NCBI GenBank assembly: GCA_002163155.1
Contig: MAAO01000011.1
Location: 1 to 64,000, forward strand
Source of the DNA: Halobacteriovorax marinus
Lineage (GTDB): Bacteria; Bdellovibrionota; Bacteriovoracia; Bacteriovoracales; Bacteriovoracaceae
Direction of reading: 5' to 3'
DNA: 64,000 bases
In this document: piece after piece, positions 24,679 through 33,243 of the stretch
Numbering within the stretch: the first letter of the stretch is position 1
Layout of the letters: each line of letters opens with the position of its first letter
Program-made: the position numbers and the translations under genes
Notes under the pieces: generated by a model
Told to the model about the DNA's origin: nothing
Databases searched by the model: none
Seen by the model: the letters and a program-made list of their open reading frames with translations, nothing else

Positions 24679-26631
24679 ATGAAAGCGATTAAATCTCTCT
24701 TCATATTCACCGCCCTACTACTCTGTTTCATACCTACAGTTTTGGCAGAACCACAAGCGCAGGCCATCGATGAAAGTGCACCTACTACTCACTTTCAACA
24801 ACACAATGATGAAGTGGATAAACTCTCAAAACTTTTAGAAATTTCTGAAGTGAAGGCCATTTATGAGCAGTGTTCAAAGAAAGATCCTGCAGTAGAGATG
24901 TCTAACTGTCTCTGGAATGGTGATGGTGTTGGTGGAACGATTCAAGGAATCGCTGCCAATGAAAACTTGATGGACAAAATTCAAAACAAACTTGATGAAA
25001 CTTTAAACGATGGAAATATTAACCAATATGAATCAGTCACTACTATTTCTCTAAAGAAAGAAACCACTGGTGCGCAGAAGAAATTAGAAGACTTCTATTT
25101 AAACAAAATGGGTAAGGAAATTTTTGGAGAATACGATGCCCAGGGGAAACCTGTTGGGGGAAAACATAAAATCATTGATCACACTAAGTTTAATACTCTC
25201 TATCAAAATCAACTGACAAAGAATATCCTAACCGGGATTAGTTCTTTTTGTATTGAAGCGAAAGTCATTAAAAAATTCCCTCTCATCAGTCAAAGTGAAT
25301 CAAAAAGAAAAACTCAACGAATAACTAATGTAACTTCTCTTAAAGATCCGGTCAGTGGTGGCACTAACCCATTAACTGGAGCCGAGATTGCTTCAGAAAA
25401 TTGGAAGAATTGTTTTGTTAATGCTCAATACCTTTGTCATGGAGGTGTAAAGATCTCTAAGGCCGATGATGGAACCGTGAGTAAGAAATATGCTAAGACT
25501 GAATTGGGTGTTAAAACTTGTGACGATCCTAGCGATTGCGATGCCTCATCAGTTACTGACAAACCAAAATGTAAACGTGATATAAAAACCTGCAAACAAA
25601 AAAACAAAGACTATAAATACACTAAGACTCGCGCCTGCGAACTGACTAATTTTCTAAAGGTCACCAGACAAAACCTAAAGACAGTTGAAAAAATATCAGC
25701 GGGCTACGATCAAGTTTTTAGTAAAGGTGGTCGTGGAATTCAGGGAACAGACTCTAAAAACCAAGCCAATACTCAACAAGTGGTTATTGATAAGAAGATC
25801 GATACTATGACTTCTGTCACTTCAAATGAATTCATTAATGATTCTGGTTTTAGTGATGGAGCGAAAGAAGATCTAGCAGAACTTGAAAAATGTATTCAAG
25901 CTGATCAAAACGGAAATGCTGTCGCCATCGCCGATGCCAATGCTTGCAAGAAATTTCTCAATACCGACAAAGAGGCCAGTGAAAAACTCAAAGCGGAACA
26001 TGCCATTAGACTAAAAGCTCTAACAGAGAAAGTGAAAAAGATTGATATCGAGACGGAAGATACTAAAGAGTTAGAAAGTTTCCTACAAGATCAGGGAATG
26101 AGTGATGATGATATTGGTAATCAATTAGCGAACGTGGACATCGTTAAACTAAAAGAGCAAATCATTAGTCGCTACAAAAGAGAAAAAGAAGAGCTGATCA
26201 AGAGCTTAAATGATGAAATTAATAAAACCACTTCGACAGAGGATGGAAAATTTGATTTTGACAAAGGTGACGCTAGTGCAGATTTACAAAAATTAAAGAA
26301 AATCCATTCTGAACTCTCCTCTAAAACTGAAAGTTACGCTCAATTAATTCACTTTAATAACGTGGTTTCTGGTTTCTTAGATATTGAAGATCAAAGTGGT
26401 AAGAAGACTAGAAACACCGCTTCAGTTAAGCGCGAGCTCGCCAATAGTGCCTTCTCGCAGGATAATCTCGGCAAGACCGGGGCGTTGGGAGATGCTCGTT
26501 ATGTGGATCAAAATGAAACAATTCAAGAGAGCTTAAAGAACGTTGAACTCACTGATGACGGTGGAGAACAGGGTGCAACTCTAGGCGTCGACAAAATCAA
26601 CACGGTTATTTTAAAGTACGATACAGAGTAA
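24679..26631 (+). CDS. Large exported coiled-coil, Cys-rich protein of unknown function
   Basis: A 650-residue protein with signal peptide MKAIKSLFIFTALLLCFIPTVLA. It is very hydrophilic and mostly helical, with coiled-coil character in the C-terminal 250 residues (Lys/Glu/Leu rich). A Cys cluster lies in the middle (KTCDDPSDCD, KPKCKRDIKTCK), probably disulphide-bonded. No family recognised. The start has no ribosome site and a -10-like box lies only seven bases upstream, predicting leaderless translation. The exported unknown that ends at the right edge of this window has a similar style (signal peptide, scattered Cys, helical). Confidence 0.6.
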   Translation: MKAIKSLFIFTALLLCFIPTVLAEPQAQAIDESAPTTHFQQHNDEVDKLSKLLEISEVKAIYEQCSKKDPAVEMSNCLWNGDGVGGTIQGIAANENLMDKIQNKLDETLNDGNINQYESVTTISLKKETTGAQKKLEDFYLNKMGKEIFGEYDAQGKPVGGKHKIIDHTKFNTLYQNQLTKNILTGISSFCIEAKVIKKFPLISQSESKRKTQRITNVTSLKDPVSGGTNPLTGAEIASENWKNCFVNAQYLCHGGVKISKADDGTVSKKYAKTELGVKTCDDPSDCDASSVTDKPKCKRDIKTCKQKNKDYKYTKTRACELTNFLKVTRQNLKTVEKISAGYDQVFSKGGRGIQGTDSKNQANTQQVVIDKKIDTMTSVTSNEFINDSGFSDGAKEDLAELEKCIQADQNGNAVAIADANACKKFLNTDKEASEKLKAEHAIRLKALTEKVKKIDIETEDTKELESFLQDQGMSDDDIGNQLANVDIVKLKEQIISRYKREKEELIKSLNDEINKTTSTEDGKFDFDKGDASADLQKLKKIHSELSSKTESYAQLIHFNNVVSGFLDIEDQSGKKTRNTASVKRELANSAFSQDNLGKTGALGDARYVDQNETIQESLKNVELTDDGGEQGATLGVDKINTVILKYDTE

Positions 26632-26735
26632 GAGAAAAATCTGTCTAAATCCCCTTCCAATTCTTGGTAATTGAACAAATCTAGGTTAAAATTCTACAAT
26701 TAAATTGATCAACCTCCGTAATGAAAGGATTTATT

Positions 26736-28493
26736 ATGAATTATTACAGCGACGAGAAAGACTGGAAATGGCTCTTTAGAAACGGATTAGATTGGGACAC
26801 TATAATTCCTCTGTACTACGAAAGTTTTCCTACAGAAGATGGTTTCAATTCAAAAGAAGAAGTCATTGATTTTCTCGAAGAAATTTTAATTAGCACTGGT
26901 GAATGGGCCGGTACTAAAGTGGCCGACAGGGCCCACCTCTTAGACGTAGAAGGTGCTGGTGTTGTTAAAGATGGTAAGACCTTCCCTGGACCTCACTTGC
27001 AGGCGCTCTACAAAGAAGCCGCCGAACTAGAAATGATTGGTCTTCCTTTTCCTGCCAAACTCGGCGGAATGGAAACTCCCACATCAATTCTTCTTATTGT
27101 ACTAGAGCAACTCTCTAGGGCCTGTCTTTCAAGTTCAACTCAAATGGCATTTTTCACATCCATTGGTGAGATGATTCATCGCTTCTGTGATGAAGAGACA
27201 GCAGAAAGACTCATTCCAAAAATCGCCCGCGCTGAAATTTCAGGTTCCATGTGTTTAACAGAACCAGGATGTGGATCAGATCTAGGTATGATTTCAACTT
27301 CGGCAACTCCTAGAGAAGATGGAAAGTATCTACTCAATGGAGCAAAGATTTTCATCACTAACGGTGGTGGAGGACTAGGATTTGTTCTAGCTAAAGTGAA
27401 AGGAAGTGAAGACGGACTCTCTGGAATCTCTCTCTTTCTCGCTGAGCAAGAAATTGATGAAGTAGAAGGTCTTAACTACATTGTCGCTAAGAACGAAGAA
27501 AAAATGGGAATGCACGGATCATTTACCTGTGAAGTTGTCTATGAAAACACGGTAGCAACACTAGTAGGAGAAGAGGGAGCAGGATTTAAGTACATGCTAC
27601 ACCTCATGAATGAGGCCCGTATTGCTGTTGGTATGCAAGCGCTAGGAACGATTGAAGCTTCCCTAGGATACGCTGTAAATTACGCCAATGAGCGAGTGCA
27701 ATTTGGAAAACCTCTAAGTGAACTTCCTCTCATGAGAAGAAACCTAGAAGATTTCACCACAGAAAGAGATGCTATTCGCGCTCTCTTAATAGACACTATT
27801 TCTCATTATGATATTTTTCAAAAACTAGATCTCAAAAAGAAGAAAACAGGAGAGCTCACTAAAGAAGAGGAAATTCTCTTTAATGAAGCTCAACTGTGGA
27901 CTAGAAAGAGAACACCTCTGGTTAAATACTATGCCTGTGAAGCGGCCACTACGCTTACACAAAGATCAATTCAAGTTCTTGGTGGATATGGATTCATGCA
28001 GGAATATCCTGTAGAGAGAATTCACCGTGATAGTTTTGGTCCTCTGCTCTATGAAGGGACTTCGCAAATTCAAGCTCTCATGGCACTAAAAGATATCATG
28101 AAGTACGCCATGAAAGATCCTAAACGCTTCTTTAGCAACGTACTTTTTAAACACCCAACGACTGAGCTTTTAAACGGAAATAATGAATGGTCTAAATCAT
28201 TTAAATCAAATCATTATAAGTTTAAAAAGAAAATGGTTGGTCTGTTGATGAAGTGTCTAAGACCAAATGTCTCAGAACTCTTGAACGCTAAGTCATGGGC
28301 CTCTGATGAGAATGTCTCAGAACTTATGGAGCATGCTGAAACTCTTTGTCAGGCGCTAAGTTACATGGAAACTGCTAGAGTTCTCTGTGAGCACGCCAAT
28401 AAAGATGAAGCGAGAAAAGATCTCTACTTCAGGTACAATACTTTAATTGTTCCAAGACTTGCGGCGATTTATGCGGATTGGTCAATTAGATAG
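26736..28493 (+). CDS. Acyl-CoA dehydrogenase
   Basis: About 585 residues. I start at ATG 26736 because AAAGGA lies seven bases before it; the in-frame ATG at 26721 has no ribosome site. Flavin-dependent acyl-CoA dehydrogenase with the standard blocks: GLPFPAKLGGMETP, MCLTEPGCGSDLGMI, GAKIFITNGGGG, and VLGGYGFMQEYPVERIHRDS followed by LYEGTSQIQ, whose Glu is the usual catalytic base. A C-terminal helical extension of about 130 residues makes it longer than the 380-residue short-chain enzymes and closer to FadE-type members. Probable role in fatty-acid beta-oxidation; chain length unknown. Confidence 0.92.
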   Translation: MNYYSDEKDWKWLFRNGLDWDTIIPLYYESFPTEDGFNSKEEVIDFLEEILISTGEWAGTKVADRAHLLDVEGAGVVKDGKTFPGPHLQALYKEAAELEMIGLPFPAKLGGMETPTSILLIVLEQLSRACLSSSTQMAFFTSIGEMIHRFCDEETAERLIPKIARAEISGSMCLTEPGCGSDLGMISTSATPREDGKYLLNGAKIFITNGGGGLGFVLAKVKGSEDGLSGISLFLAEQEIDEVEGLNYIVAKNEEKMGMHGSFTCEVVYENTVATLVGEEGAGFKYMLHLMNEARIAVGMQALGTIEASLGYAVNYANERVQFGKPLSELPLMRRNLEDFTTERDAIRALLIDTISHYDIFQKLDLKKKKTGELTKEEEILFNEAQLWTRKRTPLVKYYACEAATTLTQRSIQVLGGYGFMQEYPVERIHRDSFGPLLYEGTSQIQALMALKDIMKYAMKDPKRFFSNVLFKHPTTELLNGNNEWSKSFKSNHYKFKKKMVGLLMKCLRPNVSELLNAKSWASDENVSELMEHAETLCQALSYMETARVLCEHANKDEARKDLYFRYNTLIVPRLAAIYADWSIR

Positions 28494-28520
28494 ATTTTGA
28501 ATTAGAAATTGAAAGAGATA

Positions 28521-28553
28521 AAAAAATAGGAGGTCTTAGACCTCCTTTTTTTT
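28521..28553. terminator. Bidirectional terminator
   Basis: AGGAGGTC (28528-28535), loop TTA, GACCTCCT (28539-28546), flanked by an A-run on the left and a T-run on the right. It serves both convergent genes. Confidence 0.9.
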
Positions 28554-29172
28554 ATTGATTAGAACAAGTTTGAGCGGTTCTATCCATGGCCGAAGATGAG
28601 CTATATCTTCTTGAATGAGTTGGGTAAAAAGTTTCTAAACACTCAAGTGAATCAACAACAAGTATCTTAATGTTGGCAATGGCCTTATCCATGGCGCTAG
28701 ACTTGGTATATTGTCTTTCATGTTTAGCGTAGGCAAATCTTAAAAGTGGTAACTTACCTTCTACCGCAAAACCAGATGCCTTATCAGCTGAGCGATCAAG
28801 AGCAGATGAGTCTGTGTAAATTGTTCTAAGAGCTTCAAAAACAAATTTAAAAACAGGAAGATCACTCACCTTGCGACAAGTTTGTTGTGCTTTTTCTACG
28901 GCGCGACTTGAGCTGTAATATCTCTCATAAATAGGAAGTGTATAATTAATACAAGCAAGTGGGCTTGTTCCACCATCACCTTTTAGTGTGGCAAGAATTC
29001 TTCTTAGTTTTTCGTGAGATTCTCTTAGGGCCGAATTAGAGACATTAGTTTCAAAGACCTCAATATCAATTCTTCTAGCTAAGCGAGCGACGCGCTCTTT
29101 TAATTGTGTTCTTGATTGTGCACCTGCTGCAAATGACGACAAAAGTAGACACGCGAGTATAATGGCCTTCAT
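28552..29172 (-). CDS. Exported protein with four-copy SSAMDR-type repeat
   Basis: A 206-residue protein with signal peptide MKAIILACLLLSSFAAGA. After an N-terminal helical segment it carries four copies of a roughly 35-residue repeat whose core is aromatic-x-x-SS-A-hydrophobic-D/E-K/R-A: YYSSSRAVEKA (85-95), IYTDSSALDRSA (118-129), QYTKSSAMDKA (154-164) and RYSSSSAMDRTA (189-200). Copies 1 and 4 end in a shared A-Q-T-C, and other Cys occur between repeats. I know no named family with this core. GGAGGAT is a strong ribosome site. Confidence 0.65.
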   Translation of the reverse strand: MKAIILACLLLSSFAAGAQSRTQLKERVARLARRIDIEVFETNVSNSALRESHEKLRRILATLKGDGGTSPLACINYTLPIYERYYSSSRAVEKAQQTCRKVSDLPVFKFVFEALRTIYTDSSALDRSADKASGFAVEGKLPLLRFAYAKHERQYTKSSAMDKAIANIKILVVDSLECLETFYPTHSRRYSSSSAMDRTAQTCSNQ

Positions 29173-29250
29173 AGATCCTCCAAATTCATTAATAGATTAT
29201 TAATCTAATTAAGATCTATTTGGTCTCAAGAGTAAAGCAATGTAAGTAAA

Positions 29251-29946
29251 TTAAAGGATTGAATCGAGAAATTGAAAACTAGTTTCATTGGTCTTGTTTT
29301 CACCACAAACTTTTGAAGTTGTTGTACTTGTAACTGTACCTAGTAATTTATCATCAGTGGTTGAAGTAAGCACATCAATCACAATGACTTCATCGGAAAT
29401 ATAGCTCGTTTTATCATCATTCAATTTTGCATGAATGAGAGAGAAGCGGTCTAGTGTTGGAGAGACATTAACAAAAGTTGTGTAAATGCGATCACTGCCT
29501 GACGAGATAAATTCTAGAGGAGTTGACCCGGCCAAAATAGTGGGACACACAGTTCTTAAGTCTCCATGTAAATCAGTCTGAACTTCTTTATCGTAATTTT
29601 CAGATGAGAGGCTATCAAAGACCATGGGAGAAGAAAGAAGTGGCCCTTTAATAATAGAGGCAATGTCTATGTCGGCCGTATCGCTGTCGCAATCTGTATA
29701 ACCAAAGCTTATATTTGCCGTCATGCCAATAACGGGCTGAGCATGCCAGTAGTTACGTTTGGAACGAAAGGCATTACAAATTTTATAAGCGACCTCAACA
29801 GATTGGAAATTCAAGGACTTTACTTCAGTACTAAAACTCGCTCCAGTTTGAGCGTCACTTATATCGTTCCCATGTTTTGATGCTCCACAGGAAAATAGTA
29901 GAGCGCACATAAGACATAGTAGAAAATTTGTTCTATAAGTAATCAT
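29251..29946 (-). CDS. Lipoprotein of unknown function
   Basis: A 231-residue protein with a lipoprotein signal peptide (lipobox LLFSC, Cys20, followed by GASK). The mature part is Ser/Thr/Asp rich and probably mostly beta, with Cys pairs (AYKICNAF, YTDCDSD, VCPTI, KVCGENK). No family recognised. The start codon has no Shine-Dalgarno; a TCCGATAA box ends seven bases before it, predicting a leaderless mRNA. Divergent from the methyltransferase gene. Confidence 0.6.
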   Translation of the reverse strand: MITYRTNFLLCLMCALLFSCGASKHGNDISDAQTGASFSTEVKSLNFQSVEVAYKICNAFRSKRNYWHAQPVIGMTANISFGYTDCDSDTADIDIASIIKGPLLSSPMVFDSLSSENYDKEVQTDLHGDLRTVCPTILAGSTPLEFISSGSDRIYTTFVNVSPTLDRFSLIHAKLNDDKTSYISDEVIVIDVLTSTTDDKLLGTVTSTTTSKVCGENKTNETSFQFLDSIL

Positions 29947-29953
29947 CAGTGAT

Positions 29954-29981
29954 TTATCGGACTAAAGTGGATAGATATTTA
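29954..29981 (-). promoter_or_regulatory. FliA-like promoter of the lipoprotein gene, predicted leaderless
   Basis: TAAA (29978-29981), 16 bp, TCCGATAA (29954-29961) on the minus strand. The box ends seven bases before the ATG at 29946. Confidence 0.5.
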
Positions 29982-30041
29982 CTCACTTTCCAACATATTT
30001 GGAATAACCGAGTAATTCCCACAGGATATAAGACAATAAAA

Positions 30042-30824
30042 ATGAAAGAAAAGAAGAAATTTGACGGTATTTTAGGAACTTACACCATAGTGGAAACTGA
30101 GGACCAGAGCTTCACCCTCCACAGCGAGTACTTTGATGAGAATTGCCACTCAGAGTCCGGAGCCGTTGCTGAAACACTCTACAATTACTTCGAAGGCTGT
30201 GAAGTCGCCCAACAAATTCAAAATGGACAGAATGATTTAAAAATATTTGAAGTGGGCTTTGGATTAGGAATTGGCGCAAAGGTGACATATGAGCAATTGA
30301 AGAGTTCAAAGGCCAAGTGTACTTTCATTAGCACTGAGATCGATGAAGCTCTCGTGACTTGGACTATGGCAAATGATACTAGTGTTATATACAACTCCCT
30401 AGAGAAAATTACTGACCACAACCTCACCTACTATAAATCAACTACCGACAATTTCACTCTGCTAATTCTTATCGGTGACGCTAGAGTTTCTACCGTAGAG
30501 GCCATGAAACTTGGACTAGTATCTAATGTAAATGCCATCTATCAAGATGCTTTCTCTCCAAAGAAAAATCCCGCACTATGGACCAATGAATGGTTTACTC
30601 TTTTAAAAGAGCTAAGCGATAAAGATGTCATCATGAGTACATACTCTAGTGCTGGAGAAGTTAGAAAGAGTTTGTTAAACGCTGGTTGGAAAGTCTTTAA
30701 GCGATTGGGTTTCAAAGCTAAGCGCTCTGCAACCATTGCTAAATTCTACGGCGAGATGGATGAAAATTTCATAGCCAATGTTCACAGAACTCCAAATCCC
30801 GCCCTAGAAGATAAGCAACTTTAA
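30042..30824 (+). CDS. MnmC-type tRNA methyltransferase domain protein
   Basis: About 260 residues from ATG 30042. A longer frame from GTG 29949 would end two bases from the divergent gene and run through that gene's promoter, so I reject it. The SAM-binding motif is FEVGFGLGIGAKV and the family motif is YQDAFSPKKNPALW, followed by STYSSAGEVRKSLLNAGW, as in the N-terminal methyltransferase half of MnmC (MnmD when separate). That enzyme makes the final methylation of 5-methylaminomethyl-2-thiouridine at wobble position 34. The FAD oxidase half of MnmC is absent here. Confidence 0.8.
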   Translation: MKEKKKFDGILGTYTIVETEDQSFTLHSEYFDENCHSESGAVAETLYNYFEGCEVAQQIQNGQNDLKIFEVGFGLGIGAKVTYEQLKSSKAKCTFISTEIDEALVTWTMANDTSVIYNSLEKITDHNLTYYKSTTDNFTLLILIGDARVSTVEAMKLGLVSNVNAIYQDAFSPKKNPALWTNEWFTLLKELSDKDVIMSTYSSAGEVRKSLLNAGWKVFKRLGFKAKRSATIAKFYGEMDENFIANVHRTPNPALEDKQL

Positions 30825-30908
30825 TGCTCAAATGATTCCCTGTAGCTTTAATTTTCAATACCTTGTAAAATAATAGAGTCACTATTTATTGAAAAAAGGG
30901 GATCTCTT

Positions 30909-32270
30909 GTGTCTCAAGTTATATTAATTGAGAAAAACGATAATCTAAAAGACTTGCTTTCCATAAATTTAAAAACCTATGTGGGTTGCGAAGTCATTCC
31001 AAGAAATAATTCAACCGAGGCGATTGCCCTCTTAAACATACTACCCAATGTTGACTTAATTATTACTCACGCCAGTGGTGCTAATGAAGAAACTGCCAGC
31101 TTACTGCTCGACTATATTCAAGAGAATAATCTAGAAATATCAATTATTGTGAATGGTAAATTTAAACACGCCGATGAAGATCATCTCGTTGTTATCCAAG
31201 ACGAAAAAAATTGGGAACAAGTGATTAAAGTTTCTGCCAAAGTTCTAGGAGTGAGTGCAGAGAGTTTAGAAGCGAGAGTGCTTCCGGAATTTATTCCCAT
31301 AGAAGTTCGCTACTTTCTCCCCCTTGATACTTCATGTTGTGATGTCTTTATTAGGATTAAAAAGTCCCCTACTGAATTTCAATTCATCAAGAGGATTCAC
31401 TCAGGAGATAAATATTCCAAAGCTCTCATTGAGAAATACATAGAGCAGGACCTGTCCTACTTCTATATTCCAAAAGATTATCAAGAAAATTTCACAAACT
31501 TTGTCTCAGATCATCTCTCCAAGAAGCTTGATGACAATAAATTTAGTAATATTGAAAATAAGATTGAAGTCATAGCTCAGAGTTACAATATTGCCCTAAA
31601 AGAAATTAAGAAGTTAGGTTTCAATAGTGCCACCATTCAGCTCACTGACAGTATTGTAAAAAGTATGATCTCTACTGCTAAAGATGCTCCCGAAGTAAAT
31701 AATGTTCTTCACAAAATTATTAATTCAAAAACAGGTTATCTCTACCAACATGGACACATGACCTCCATTGTTGCCAGTGAGATTGCTAAAAATCTTGGTA
31801 TCGGTAGCGATTCAGTATTTTTAAAATTGGCCTACGCAAGTTTCTTTAAAGATATCTCTTTTGTCGATAATGAAGAACTCGCTAAGATTGGAAGTTTTGA
31901 AGAATTAGAAACAGCAGATATCGATGAAATGGAATGGGACTTAGTTTTTAGTCACGCCCTAGATGGAGCGCTACTGATTAGAAAACATCCGGAATGTCCC
32001 ATTGATGTAGATACTATTATCAAACATCATCATGGTGCACATAATGGCAAAGGATTTTCCGCGGTGAGTATCACAAAGACTCCGGAAATTTCAAAAGTCT
32101 TTGTCATTGCCTGTGAGTTTGTCAAAAAGCTCTTAAACTTTAAAGAAAAAGGTGGCAAGGCCTCACCAATCGTAGAAGAGTTGTACACAAAGTACTCCAC
32201 TCCCGATATGGTGATTATTATTAAAGCACTAGAGAAAACTCTTAAAAAGAAAAAGAAGAAGAAAATATGA
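30909..32270 (+). CDS. Receiver-like plus degenerate HD-GYP domain protein
   Basis: A 453-residue protein starting at GTG with GGGGA upstream. Residues 1-110 look like a receiver fold (VILIEKNDNLKDLL ... VDLIITHASG) in which the phospho-Asp has no clear equivalent. Residues 125-200 resemble the N-terminal region of the HD protein at 12329. From residue 270 an HD-GYP-like domain follows: His281/His283, but the HD pair is replaced by FFKDIS (Lys314-Asp315), and HHHGAHNGKGF (373 on) stands where HHE...DGSGYP would be. It is probably not a phosphodiesterase but may bind partners or nucleotides. Its stop overlaps the next start by four bases. The protein ends in a Lys-rich tail. Confidence 0.7.
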   Translation: MSQVILIEKNDNLKDLLSINLKTYVGCEVIPRNNSTEAIALLNILPNVDLIITHASGANEETASLLLDYIQENNLEISIIVNGKFKHADEDHLVVIQDEKNWEQVIKVSAKVLGVSAESLEARVLPEFIPIEVRYFLPLDTSCCDVFIRIKKSPTEFQFIKRIHSGDKYSKALIEKYIEQDLSYFYIPKDYQENFTNFVSDHLSKKLDDNKFSNIENKIEVIAQSYNIALKEIKKLGFNSATIQLTDSIVKSMISTAKDAPEVNNVLHKIINSKTGYLYQHGHMTSIVASEIAKNLGIGSDSVFLKLAYASFFKDISFVDNEELAKIGSFEELETADIDEMEWDLVFSHALDGALLIRKHPECPIDVDTIIKHHHGAHNGKGFSAVSITKTPEISKVFVIACEFVKKLLNFKEKGGKASPIVEELYTKYSTPDMVIIIKALEKTLKKKKKKKI

Positions 32271-33223
32271 ATCAAATGCCAACGCCATTTAAAGATCAAA
32301 CCATCACCAAACTCTTTAATATAAAATACCCCATCATCCAGGCCGGCATGGTCTGGGTTTCAGGGGCCAAGTTAGCGGCCGCTGCTGCTAATGCTGGGTG
32401 CTTAGGTATCATTGGTGCAGGTAGTATGAATCCGGAAGTTCTAGAGCTTCATTTAAAGAAAGTTAAAACGCTCACAGACAAACCTGTAGCGGTGAATATT
32501 CCCCTACTTTATAGATTTGCCCAAGAACAAATTGATTTGTCTTTAAAATACGGAATTAAAATTTTCTTTATGAGCGCTGGAAGTCCTAAGAAGTACACTC
32601 AGTATTTAAAAGATAAAGGCTGCACTGTGGTTCACGTGACGAGCTCTCCGGAGCTTGCTAAGAAATGTGAAGCCGCAGGAGTTGACGCCATCGTAGCGGA
32701 AGGTTTTGAGGCCGGAGGTCACAATGGCCGCGACGAAATCACAACCATGGCACTAATTCCACAAGTGATAGACGCTGTTAAAATTCCAGTGATCGCCGCA
32801 GGAGGAATTGCTTGCGGAAGATCCATCGCTGCAGGACTGGCCCTTGGTGCGAACGCTGTACAAATGGGTTCTCGCTTTGTCTGTACTAAAGAATCCTCTG
32901 CCCATGATAATTTCAAAGAGATGATTAGAAATTCAAAAAGTGGAGACACTAAACTTTCTATGAAAGGCGTAGTTCCTGTACGTCTCTTAAAAAATAAATT
33001 CTATGAAGAAATATGTGCTCTTGAGGCCAAGTGTGCAACGAGTGAAGAACTTGTCTCGCACCTTGGTAAAGGACGAGCGAAGAAGGGAATGTTAGAAGGT
33101 GACCTCGTTGAAGGTGAGCTGGAAATTGGGCAAGTAAGTGCTCATATTATAGATGACCCCACTGTAGCTGAGCTAGTCTCTGAACTTGTCACTACTTATG
33201 CTAAAGCTGTTGAGAGACTATGA
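32267..33223 (+). CDS. Nitronate monooxygenase / FabK-like FMN enzyme
   Basis: A 318-residue TIM-barrel flavoprotein of the 2-nitropropane dioxygenase family. It shows YPIIQAGMVWVSGAKLAAA, EGFEAGGHNGRDEITT (with the family's GxxxGGH, His being the usual catalytic base), VIAAGGIACGRSIAAGLALG and GANAVQMGSRF. The same fold includes enoyl-ACP reductase FabK, so either nitronate detoxification or fatty-acid synthesis is possible. Translation is probably coupled to the HD-like gene through a four-base overlap. Confidence 0.85.
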   Translation: MNQMPTPFKDQTITKLFNIKYPIIQAGMVWVSGAKLAAAAANAGCLGIIGAGSMNPEVLELHLKKVKTLTDKPVAVNIPLLYRFAQEQIDLSLKYGIKIFFMSAGSPKKYTQYLKDKGCTVVHVTSSPELAKKCEAAGVDAIVAEGFEAGGHNGRDEITTMALIPQVIDAVKIPVIAAGGIACGRSIAAGLALGANAVQMGSRFVCTKESSAHDNFKEMIRNSKSGDTKLSMKGVVPVRLLKNKFYEEICALEAKCATSEELVSHLGKGRAKKGMLEGDLVEGELEIGQVSAHIIDDPTVAELVSELVTTYAKAVERL

Positions 33224-33243
33224 AATCAGAAATACTAAGTCCT

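Noticed and set aside
29949-30041. N-terminal extension of the MnmC-type gene from GTG 29949
   Set aside because: It would overlap the divergent lipoprotein's promoter and add 31 residues without family similarity. The ATG at 30042 begins just before the conserved part.
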